Below, piece by piece: positions 1 to 5,944 of a stretch of DNA of 7,532 nucleotides (positions are counted from its first letter, which is position 1; each line of letters opens with the position of its first letter). Origin of the DNA: an uncultured Oscillospiraceae bacterium (GTDB lineage: Bacteria; Bacillota; Clostridia; Oscillospirales; Oscillospiraceae); the NCBI GenBank assembly GCA_934533005.1, contig CAKTBC010000087.1, forward strand, positions 1 to 7,532, written 5' to 3'. The notes beneath the pieces are model-generated. The model searched no databases. It was not told where the DNA came from and saw only the letters and a program-made list of their open reading frames with translations. The translations under genes and the position numbers were made by a program.

Positions 1-815
1 TTGCCGCCGTAGCCCATGTTGTAAATGCCGGTCGGGTCGTTCACGACAAGATCGACGAGGCCGCTTTCAAACTCGGTGATCAGCTCCTCCATGCCGCGGT
101 AGGCGCGCAGCTGCACCTCGTCCACGGGGAGATTTTCGCTCCCCTCATAGGAATCGAACTTCACAAGCGCCGTATGGTCATCGTTATACATATACGGCCC
201 CGATCCGGCGGGAACATCCTCGTTGACGGAGCCGGATTTGATGACCGGAATGCTCATGCGCTGCGGGAGCTGCGCGTTGTCCACGCCCTCCGTGGCGAGA
301 TACACCTCGCCGTTGAAGGCGCTCGAATAGACACGCCCGATCTGCTGCTGCAGATGCTTGTGTTTCTCGCTCGTGAAAATGCAGGACACGGAGTACGCCA
401 CGTCCTGCGCGGTGAGCGTGGAGCCGTCGTGCATCTGGATGCCCTCCTTGACCTTGAGCACCCACACGCCCGCACTGCCCTCGTTTTTGGAGTAATACCA
501 GTCCGAGAGGATGCGCGATGTCACGTTGAAGTTTTCATCGACCTCGAAGAGACGGTCGTACACGAGGCAGTCCACGAGCTGGTTGAGCGTGCTCTGCGTC
601 TTGATGGGATTGAGGCTCTCCTCATAGTCGAGAGAGAGGGAGAACACGTTGTCGGCGGCGTCGCCGAACGTGAGCGTCTGGCCGGAGACAGTCGCCGCGC
701 CGTCGGCGGAGGGGTCGGGCGTTGCTTCCGGCTCCGCGGCGGTCTCGCCGCACGCGGCAAGAGAAAATACCATCGCCGCAGCAAGCAGCAGGGCAAAGAT
801 TCTTTTATATTTCAT
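1..815 (-). CDS. ABC transporter substrate-binding lipoprotein, SBP family 5 (partial, C-terminus outside window)
   Basis: This is the N-terminal 271 residues of an extracytoplasmic solute-binding protein of the oligopeptide/dipeptide/nickel type (SBP_bac_5, OppA/DppA-like). It would be anchored outside the membrane and deliver ligand to an ABC permease. The start MKYKRIFALLL gives a basic n-region and a hydrophobic core. It is followed by the lipobox L19-A20-A21-C22, so lipidation at Cys22 is expected, then an acidic and Ala/Pro-rich linker to about residue 45. Residues 118-143 match the family signature region (WVLKVKEGI, then HDGSTLTAQDVAYS), and GSGPY at 204-208 is also typical. Family members usually run beyond 500 residues, so about half is missing off the left edge. 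The start is supported by a GAGG site seven bases upstream that overlaps the pgeF stop. The ligand cannot be read from this half. Placement after pgeF makes a cell-wall peptide possible, but that is inference only. Confidence 0.9.
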   Translation of the reverse strand, partial: MKYKRIFALLLAAAMVFSLAACGETAAEPEATPDPSADGAATVSGQTLTFGDAADNVFSLSLDYEESLNPIKTQSTLNQLVDCLVYDRLFEVDENFNVTSRILSDWYYSKNEGSAGVWVLKVKEGIQMHDGSTLTAQDVAYSVSCIFTSEKHKHLQQQIGRVYSSAFNGEVYLATEGVDNAQLPQRMSIPVIKSGSVNEDVPAGSGPYMYNDDHTALVKFDSYEGSENLPVDEVQLRAYRGMEELITEFESGLVDLVVNDPTGIYNMGYGG

Positions 816-822
816 AGGCGAT

Positions 823-827
823 ACCTC
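823..827 (-). promoter_or_regulatory. Ribosome binding site of the lipoprotein gene, overlapping the pgeF stop
   Basis: On the minus strand GAGGT lies seven bases before the ATG at 815 and shares bases with the TGA stop of pgeF (828-826). This fixes the lipoprotein start and suggests that its translation is coupled to pgeF on one mRNA. Confidence 0.7.
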
Positions 828-1629
828 AAAGCATGATCACAGACGCCATCGTGCCGCGGCGGCCCTTCGTGGCGCGGTGCGACCAGTACACGTCCTGCAT
901 GCACATCGTGCAGTCCGGCGACACGTCAATGTGCTCCGGCGCAAGGCCGAGCTGCAAAAGCCGCCGGCGGTTTGTTTCCTTGAGATCGACGAGAAACTTT
1001 CCCTCGACGCCCTCTTCCGGCGGGCAGAGCCCCTCGGCGTCGCTCCCGAGCAGGGCATGCACCGCCTCCGGCACTTCCGGGCCGGTTTCAAAGCAGCAGC
1101 GGGAGATGGCCGGGCCGATCGCGGCACGGATGTTCTCCGCTCTCGCGCCCATGTCCTCCATGGCATGCACGGCGGAGCCCATCATGTCGGCGACCGTTCC
1201 CTTCCAGCCGCTGTGCGCGGCGGCGACGATGCCCGCTTTCGGGTCATGGAACAGCACCGGCACGCAGTCGGCCGTCCACACGCAGAGCGGCACGTCCTTC
1301 CGGTCGGTGATGAGCCCGTCGCAGTCCTCGGGGCGGTGCGGCAGCGGCGGGAGAGCGCGCTCAGCCTCCGTCACATACCGGAGTACCGTGCCGTGTACCT
1401 GCCGCGTGAAGCAAAAGCCCTCGGCGGGAAACTCCGCCGCGGCGCGGAAGCGCTGCCAGAGCGCGCGCACGCGCTCCTGCCGCTCCTCGCTCTCCCACTC
1501 GGGGTCGGGCTTTGAGCTGAACGGGAAATCCCCAACGTCTCCGAGCCGCCGCGAGAAGAGATGCTTCGCGCCGAGCACGTCCGATGTGACCCATTGGATA
1601 TTGTCTTTTTCGCAGAGTGTAAATGCCAT
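826..1629 (-). CDS. pgeF: Peptidoglycan editing factor PgeF (laccase-domain, YfiH/YlmD family)
   Basis: A 267-residue protein of the old 'multicopper polyphenol oxidase/laccase domain' family (DUF152), now known as PgeF. It removes wrongly incorporated L-Ser from UDP-MurNAc precursors in the cytoplasm; some relatives were assigned purine nucleoside activity. The expected metal/catalytic residues are present: His79 in RQVHG, Cys122 in WTADC, and His139 in AAHSGWKGT. Other family signatures are CDGLIT (103-108), GPAISRCCFE (172-181), SPDC (237-240) and the closing YWSHRATKGRRG (248-259). Length is normal for the family. I chose the ATG at 1629 because AAGGAA lies six bases upstream and the family similarity starts there. 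An in-frame ATG at 1794 would add 55 residues encoded by the palindromic repeat, which is not credible protein. It lies downstream of secA on the same strand after a 183-base gap, and its stop overlaps the ribosome binding site of the next gene. Confidence 0.94.
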   Translation of the reverse strand: MAFTLCEKDNIQWVTSDVLGAKHLFSRRLGDVGDFPFSSKPDPEWESEERQERVRALWQRFRAAAEFPAEGFCFTRQVHGTVLRYVTEAERALPPLPHRPEDCDGLITDRKDVPLCVWTADCVPVLFHDPKAGIVAAAHSGWKGTVADMMGSAVHAMEDMGARAENIRAAIGPAISRCCFETGPEVPEAVHALLGSDAEGLCPPEEGVEGKFLVDLKETNRRRLLQLGLAPEHIDVSPDCTMCMQDVYWSHRATKGRRGTMASVIML

Positions 1630-1635
1630 AGCTGA

Positions 1636-1641
1636 TTCCTT
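1636..1641 (-). promoter_or_regulatory. Ribosome binding site of pgeF
   Basis: AAGGAA on the minus strand, six bases before the ATG at 1629. It decides the start against the longer open frame that begins inside the upstream repeat. Confidence 0.65.
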
Positions 1642-1655
1642 TTCGGGAGTGCGGC

Positions 1656-1789
1656 GGGGAACCCCTCCGTCAGCCTCACGGCTGCCAGCTCCCCTATTAG
1701 GGGAGCCAAGTCCGTTTTTCAGCATCTTACTTGCCTCCCCTCGCCAGGGGAGGTGGCAAAAACGAAGTTTTTGACGGAGGGGTTTCCCC
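1656..1789. repeat. Palindromic interspersed-type repeat with terminal inverted repeats
   Basis: This non-coding block of about 134 bases fills most of the secA-pgeF gap. Its ends are inverted copies of each other: GGGGAACCCCTCCGTCA at 1656-1672 and TGACGGAGGGGTTTCCCC at 1772-1789, differing by one A. Inside is a chain of hairpins: CAGCC/GGCTG (1671-1675 with 1680-1684), GCTCCCCT/AGGGGAGC with an ATT loop (1688-1695 with 1699-1706), CAAGT/ACTTG (1707-1711 with 1729-1733), CCTCCCCT/AGGGGAGG (1734-1741 with 1746-1753) and CAAAAAC/GTTTTTG (1757-1763 with 1767-1773). No transposase and no clear target-site duplication is visible. From memory, similar CCCCTCCGTCA-ended elements are scattered through Clostridia gut genomes; copy number cannot be seen in one window. 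It may act in mRNA processing or stability between the two genes. No hairpin is followed closely by a T-run on the minus strand, so it is not a standard terminator for secA. Confidence 0.75.
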
Positions 1790-1792
1790 CAC

Positions 1793-1806
1793 ACATTTAT
1801 AAATGT
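1793..1806. repeat. 14-base perfect AT-rich palindrome just after secA
   Basis: ACATTTATAAATGT reads the same on both strands and lies seven bases beyond the secA stop codon, directly next to the palindromic repeat. It is too AT-rich and lacks a T-tract, so it is not a convincing terminator. It could be a remnant of the insertion site or chance. Confidence 0.45.
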
Positions 1807-1812
1807 ATAACC

Positions 1813-4563
1813 TTACTGGTTTCTGCCGCAGCAGTCCTTATACTTCATCGGCAGGCCGTTCGGGCGGAGCTTGCCGCACGGGCAGGGATCGTTCCGGCCG
1901 GGCTTTTTGACCTTTTTGACCGGCTGCTTGCGCACGGAAGCGTCGCCCCCGGCGTTCGCCACGGCGTTTTTCGTCACGCTCTTGCGCTCAACGCGCTCCT
2001 CCTTGCGGACGCGGACGGTGTAGATACGGCGCACGACCTCGGCGCGGATGCCCGCGATCATCGCCTCGAACATATCGAAGCCTTCCTTTTTGTAGGCATC
2101 GATGGGCTTGATGTTGCCATAGCCGCGCAGGCCGATGCCGCGGCGGAGGTTGTCCATGGCGTCAATGTGATCCATCCAGTATTCATCCACGACGCGCAGC
2201 ATGATAACGCGCTCGAGCTCGCGCATGAGCGGCGTGCCATCCGGCATGTGGCCGAATGCCTCCTCGCGCTTGGCATACACGTCCGCGGCGATGGCGGCGA
2301 GCGTTTCGTTGAGCTCTTCCACGGTCATGCCGTCGTGGTAGACGACCTCGCCCGGCCGTACAAAGAGACGGGTGAGCGGCGCGATGCGTTCGTTCAGATC
2401 GTCCTGGTTCTCCGGCGGGACGTTGCCGGCCGCCTCGGCGATCGTGTCGCGCACCATGCCCTGGATGTTCTCGCGGATGTCCTCGCCGTCGAGCACCTTG
2501 CGGCGCTGCTCGTAAATGAGATTGCGCTGCACGTTCATGACGTCGTCAAATTCGAGCGTGCTCTTTCGCGCCTGGAAGTTGCGGCTCTCGACGGTTTTCT
2601 GCGCCTGCTCGAGAGCGCCGGTGAGCATTTTGTGTTCGATGGGCGTGTCCTCGTCTACGCCAAGGCTCTCAAATACATTGATGAGCCGCTCGGAGCCGTA
2701 AAGACGCATGACATCGTCCGTCAGCGCCAGGAAGAAGCGGCTCTCGCCGGGGTCGCCCTGACGGCCGCTTCGGCCGCGCAGCTGGTTATCGATGCGGCGC
2801 GATTCGTGCCGCTCGGTGCCAAGGATATACAAGCCGCCCGCGGCGCGCACCTTTTCGGCCTCCGCGCTCGTCACGGCCTTGTGCTCGGCCATCTTCTCCC
2901 GGAAGAGGGTGCGCGCTTCGAGGATCGTCTCGTCCTCGGTCTCGGCGTAGCCGGTCGCCTCGCTGATCGTGTCCTCGTCGTACCCGGCGCGGCGCAGATC
3001 GGACTTGGCCAGATATTCCGGGTTGCCGCCGAGCATGATATCGGTGCCGCGTCCGGCCATGTTCGTGGCGATCGTCACAGCGCCGAGCTTGCCCGCCTGC
3101 GCAACGATCTCCGCTTCCTTTTCGTGGTGCTTGGCGTTGAGCACGTTGTGCGGCACGCCCTGCTTCCGGAGAAGGGACGAGATATATTCGCTCTTTTCAA
3201 TGGAGATCGTACCGACGAGCACAGGCTGCCCCTTGGCATAGCACGCCTTGATCTGCTCGATGATGGCGCGGTCTTTGCCCGCCTGGTTCTTATAGACCAC
3301 GTCGTTCCGGTCGATGCGGATGACGGGCTTGTTCGTCGGGATCTCGACGATGTCGAGCGCGTAGATCGACTGGAACTCCTCCTGCTCGGTGAGCGCGGTG
3401 CCGGTCATGCCGGAGAGCTTGCCGTACAGGCGGAAATAGTTCTGGAACGTGATCGTGGCAAGGGTCTTGTTCTCCTTCTGCACGTCCACATGTTCTTTGG
3501 CCTCGATGGCCTGATGCAGGCCTTCGGAGTACCGGCGGCCGAGCATAAGGCGGCCGGTAAATTCGTCGACGATGATGATCTCGCCGTCCTTGACGACATA
3601 GTCAATGTCGCGCCGCATGACGCCGTGCGCCTTGAGCGCCTGATTGATGTGGTGCGAGAGCGTGGAGTTTTCCATGTCGGCGAGATTTTCGAGGTTGAAC
3701 GCCGCCTCCGCCTTCGCAATGCCGCGGGCGGTGAGTGTGGCGGTGCGTGCCTTCTCGTCGACGATATAGTCGGCGTCGATATCGTCAGACTCCTCTTCCT
3801 TCTCGTCCACGGACGCGACGACGAGCTTCTTGAGTCGCGAGACAAAGTCGTCCGCGCGGCGGTAGAGGTCGGTGGATTCGTCGCCCTGGCCGGAGATGAT
3901 AAGCGGGGTACGTGCCTCGTCGATGAGGATGGAGTCCACCTCGTCCACAATGGCAAAGGCGTGCCCGCGCTGCACCATGTCCTCTTTATAGAGCGCCATG
4001 TTGTCACGCAGATAGTCAAAGCCCATCTCGTTGTTCGTGCCGTAGGTGATGTCCGCGGCGTAGGCGGCGCGGCGCTCAGCGCCGGTGAGGCCGTGGACGA
4101 TGAGGCCGACCTTCAGACCCATGAAGCGGTGCACCTTGCCCATCCATTCGCTGTCACGCCGGGCAAGATAGTCGTTCACGGTGACGATGTGCACGCCCTC
4201 GCCGGTGATGGCGTTCAGGTATGCCGGAAGCACAGCGACGAGCGTTTTGCCCTCGCCGGTCTTCATCTCCGCGATACGCCCCTGATGCAGCACGATGCCG
4301 CCGATAAGCTGCACGCGGAAGGGCTTCATGCCCAAAACGCGCCAGCTCGCCTCACGCACAGCGGCAAACGCCTCCGGCAGCAGGTCGTCGAGCGTTTCGC
4401 CGCTCTGGTAGCGGGCTTTGAATTCCTCGGTCTTGGCGCGCAGAGCCTCGTCGCTCAGCGCGGCATATTCATCGCTCAGCGCCTCGATCTTATCGACGAT
4501 CGGGAGAAGCTTTTTCACTTCCCGCTCGCTGCGGGTGCCGAACAGTTTATCAATAATACCCAT
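1813..4563 (-). CDS. secA: Preprotein translocase ATPase SecA
   Basis: A 916-residue SecA, the cytoplasmic motor that pushes unfolded preproteins through SecYEG. The reading is full length. The N-terminus MGIIDKLFGT is typical. Walker A is MKTGEGKTL (100-108), the DEAD-like Walker B is VDEVDSILIDEARTP (206-220), and the preprotein cross-linking region follows (about 225-370). Further landmarks are GMTGTA (385-390), the second nucleotide fold with MAGRGTDIMLGG (502-513) and QLRGRSGRQGDPG (594-606), then the helical scaffold and two-helix finger region (about 660-850, including DEYWMDHIDAMDNLR at 793-807). A basic linker (852-888) leads to the zinc tail with Cys894, Cys896, Cys911 and Cys912. 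The spacing in that tail is unusual: 14 residues separate the cysteine pairs, where eight are usual. AAGGAAAGG ends seven bases before the ATG at 4563. It is the first gene of the leftward group; prfB, its frequent neighbour in Bacillota, is not adjacent here. Confidence 0.98.
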   Translation of the reverse strand: MGIIDKLFGTRSEREVKKLLPIVDKIEALSDEYAALSDEALRAKTEEFKARYQSGETLDDLLPEAFAAVREASWRVLGMKPFRVQLIGGIVLHQGRIAEMKTGEGKTLVAVLPAYLNAITGEGVHIVTVNDYLARRDSEWMGKVHRFMGLKVGLIVHGLTGAERRAAYAADITYGTNNEMGFDYLRDNMALYKEDMVQRGHAFAIVDEVDSILIDEARTPLIISGQGDESTDLYRRADDFVSRLKKLVVASVDEKEEESDDIDADYIVDEKARTATLTARGIAKAEAAFNLENLADMENSTLSHHINQALKAHGVMRRDIDYVVKDGEIIIVDEFTGRLMLGRRYSEGLHQAIEAKEHVDVQKENKTLATITFQNYFRLYGKLSGMTGTALTEQEEFQSIYALDIVEIPTNKPVIRIDRNDVVYKNQAGKDRAIIEQIKACYAKGQPVLVGTISIEKSEYISSLLRKQGVPHNVLNAKHHEKEAEIVAQAGKLGAVTIATNMAGRGTDIMLGGNPEYLAKSDLRRAGYDEDTISEATGYAETEDETILEARTLFREKMAEHKAVTSAEAEKVRAAGGLYILGTERHESRRIDNQLRGRSGRQGDPGESRFFLALTDDVMRLYGSERLINVFESLGVDEDTPIEHKMLTGALEQAQKTVESRNFQARKSTLEFDDVMNVQRNLIYEQRRKVLDGEDIRENIQGMVRDTIAEAAGNVPPENQDDLNERIAPLTRLFVRPGEVVYHDGMTVEELNETLAAIAADVYAKREEAFGHMPDGTPLMRELERVIMLRVVDEYWMDHIDAMDNLRRGIGLRGYGNIKPIDAYKKEGFDMFEAMIAGIRAEVVRRIYTVRVRKEERVERKSVTKNAVANAGGDASVRKQPVKKVKKPGRNDPCPCGKLRPNGLPMKYKDCCGRNQ

Positions 4564-4578
4564 GGTTTCGCCTTTCCT

Positions 4579-4599
4579 TCTCCGCCGCAGGGGCGGAGA
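4579..4599 (-). promoter_or_regulatory. GC-rich hairpin in the secA leader, abutting the ribosome binding site
   Basis: Eight-base arms TCTCCGCC (4579-4586) and GGCGGAGA (4592-4599) with a five-base loop. In the secA mRNA the 3' arm runs directly into AAGGAAAGG, the ribosome binding site (4571-4579). The hairpin could hold the site open or, when formed, hinder ribosome loading. There is no T-run after it, so it is not a terminator. The structure is seen; any regulation is inference. Confidence 0.5.
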
Positions 4600-4617
4600 T
4601 AGTTATACTTATTTTAA

Positions 4618-4646
4618 ACTATACCACATTTCCCGCCGAAAAAAAA
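4618..4646 (-). promoter_or_regulatory. Candidate secA promoter (extended -10)
   Basis: On the minus strand TATAGT (4623-4618) is preceded by TGG, giving an extended -10 of the TGnTATAAT type. A 17-base spacer leads back only to a T-run (4641-4646), a poor -35 box. Transcription would start near 4611 and give a leader of about 50 bases. The extended -10 could make up for the weak -35. Confidence 0.5.
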
Positions 4647-4669
4647 GAGGAATTTCGCGCTCTTCGGGT

Positions 4670-4698
4670 TTGAACTGCAAAGAGAAATGATGTATACT
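4670..4698 (+). promoter_or_regulatory. Sigma-A promoter of the acyltransferase-UPF0371 operon
   Basis: TTGAAC (4670-4675), a 17-base spacer, and TATACT (4693-4698): five of six -35 bases and five of six -10 bases match the consensus. The predicted transcription start, near 4705, leaves room for the ribosome binding site at 4726. It faces away from the secA promoter, so the two operons diverge. Confidence 0.75.
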
Positions 4699-4725
4699 GT
4701 AAAATAGAATATTATGGACTGCTGC

Positions 4726-4733
4726 AAAGGAGG
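4726..4733 (+). promoter_or_regulatory. Strong ribosome binding site of the acyltransferase gene
   Basis: AAAGGAGG sits seven bases before the ATG at 4741. It rules out the in-frame ATG at 4714, which has no ribosome binding site, lies only about ten bases from the predicted transcription start, and would translate through this site. Confidence 0.85.
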
Positions 4734-4740
4734 TCTGCAT

Positions 4741-5922
4741 ATGGAGGAGCACGGCACCGTGAAGGGACGCCGCCGCCACGTATTCGTCTGGAAGGCGCTG
4801 CGCCCGCTCGCCAAGCTCATCTGCTGGATCAAATTCGGCTTCACGAGCGAAAAAACGCGCGTCAAAGGGCCGTACCTGCTCGTGAGCAACCATGTCACGA
4901 ACTGGGATCCCATCCTCGTCGCGTGCAGCTTCCCGGAGCAGACGTATTTTGTCACGAGCGAGCACCTGCTCCGCGCGGGGCTCGGCGGAAAGCTCGTGGC
5001 GTGGCTCCAGGCCCCCATCCCCCGCCAGAAGAGCGGGAACGCTGCGAGCACCGTTCTCACGATGATGCGCTATCTCCGCCGCGGGATGAACGTGTGCGTC
5101 TTCCCGGAGGGCAACCGCACATGGGACGGCGTGACGGCGGAGTTTCTCCCCTCGATCGGGAAGCTCGCGCGCTCGAGCGGCGCGTCGCTCGTCACCTACA
5201 AGCTCACGGGCGGATACTTTGCGAGTCCCCGCTGGGCGGGCAACTCCATCCGCCGCGGCAAAATGCGAGGCGCGGCAGTACGCGTATACTCTCCCGAAGA
5301 GCTTCGCGCGATGAGCCCGCAGGAGATCAACGAGCACATCGTCTCCGACCTTTACGAGGACGCCTACGCGCGCCAGCGCAAAAACCCCGTGCGCTTTGAG
5401 GGCAAGGCGCTTGCCGAGCACATGGAGCGGCTGCTCTTCCTCTGCCCGCGGTGCGGCCGGATGCACACACTCCAGAGCCGGGACGATACCGTCCGCTGCT
5501 GGAAGTGCGGCTTTTCGTTCCGCTATCTGCCGACCGGCTTTCTCACCGGTGAGGACATTCCCTTTGATAATCTCCGTGACTGGACGCGCTGGCAGAAGGG
5601 CGAGATCGTCCGGCTGTGCGATGAAGCCGGCGATAAGCCCATTTTCACCGACACTGACGTGCGCGTCGACACGGTCGTATCCGGCAGCAGCACGAAGCTC
5701 CTCGGCCGCGGCGACATGCGTCTTTTCCGCGATACGCTCGAGCTGCCGAAGGCGGAGATCCCGGTTTGCGATATCACCGGCGTGTCGCTCATGGGGCCGC
5801 AGGACCTTTACATCAGCGCCGGGGACACGCACTATGTCATCCGCAGCAGCACCATCCATTGCATGGTAAAATACCTTACGGCACTCTCGCATCTCAACGG
5901 CGACGTGCATTACGGCGAGTAA
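4741..5922 (+). CDS. PlsC-type acyltransferase with zinc ribbon and extra C-terminal region
   Basis: A 393-residue protein. Residues about 20-210 form a glycerolipid acyltransferase domain of the PlsC/LPLAT family. The catalytic HX4D motif is NHVTNWDP (His51, Asp56), the substrate-binding motif is FPEGNRTWDG (121-130), and Arg95 in PIPRQ fits the middle motif. Such enzymes move an acyl chain to lysophosphatidic acid or a related acceptor at the inner face of the membrane. A moderately hydrophobic stretch at 18-34 may be a membrane-surface helix; no clear transmembrane segment follows. Plain PlsC proteins are usually about 200-250 residues. Here a four-cysteine zinc ribbon follows (CPRC at 235-238 and CWKC at 253-256), then about 135 residues that I do not recognise (rich in short beta-like stretches, perhaps a PH/GRAM-like fold; inference). 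The start is fixed by AAAGGAGG. It heads an operon with the UPF0371 gene 22 bases downstream. Exact substrate is uncertain, so I give no symbol. Confidence 0.88.
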   Translation: MEEHGTVKGRRRHVFVWKALRPLAKLICWIKFGFTSEKTRVKGPYLLVSNHVTNWDPILVACSFPEQTYFVTSEHLLRAGLGGKLVAWLQAPIPRQKSGNAASTVLTMMRYLRRGMNVCVFPEGNRTWDGVTAEFLPSIGKLARSSGASLVTYKLTGGYFASPRWAGNSIRRGKMRGAAVRVYSPEELRAMSPQEINEHIVSDLYEDAYARQRKNPVRFEGKALAEHMERLLFLCPRCGRMHTLQSRDDTVRCWKCGFSFRYLPTGFLTGEDIPFDNLRDWTRWQKGEIVRLCDEAGDKPIFTDTDVRVDTVVSGSSTKLLGRGDMRLFRDTLELPKAEIPVCDITGVSLMGPQDLYISAGDTHYVIRSSTIHCMVKYLTALSHLNGDVHYGE

Positions 5923-5929
5923 CAAAACA

Positions 5930-5935
5930 GGGGAG
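5930..5935 (+). promoter_or_regulatory. Ribosome binding site of the UPF0371 gene
   Basis: GGGGAG ends nine bases before the ATG at 5945, inside the 22-base gap after the acyltransferase stop. No promoter fits in this gap, so the gene is most likely read from the promoter at 4670. Confidence 0.6.
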
Positions 5936-5944
5936 AAATAGAAA

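Noticed and set aside
1688..1719. Rho-independent terminator on the plus strand (GCTCCCCT/AGGGGAGC followed by TTTTT)
   Set aside because: The T-run begins nine bases after the stem and no gene is read on the plus strand into this point. It fits better as part of the repeat.
1630..1794. 55-residue N-terminal extension of PgeF from the ATG at 1794
   Set aside because: The extension is encoded by the palindromic repeat, and a ribosome binding site sits just before the ATG at 1629, where family similarity begins.
1753..4602. 949-codon open frame on the plus strand as a gene
   Set aside because: It lies wholly opposite secA, which has every family motif. Its product is a low-complexity His/Asp/Val/Arg-rich string with no recognisable domain, it has no ribosome binding site, and it starts inside the palindromic repeat.
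4714..4740. Nine-residue longer start for the acyltransferase at 4714
   Set aside because: No ribosome binding site upstream, too close to the predicted transcript start, and it would translate through the strong AAAGGAGG site that serves the ATG at 4741.
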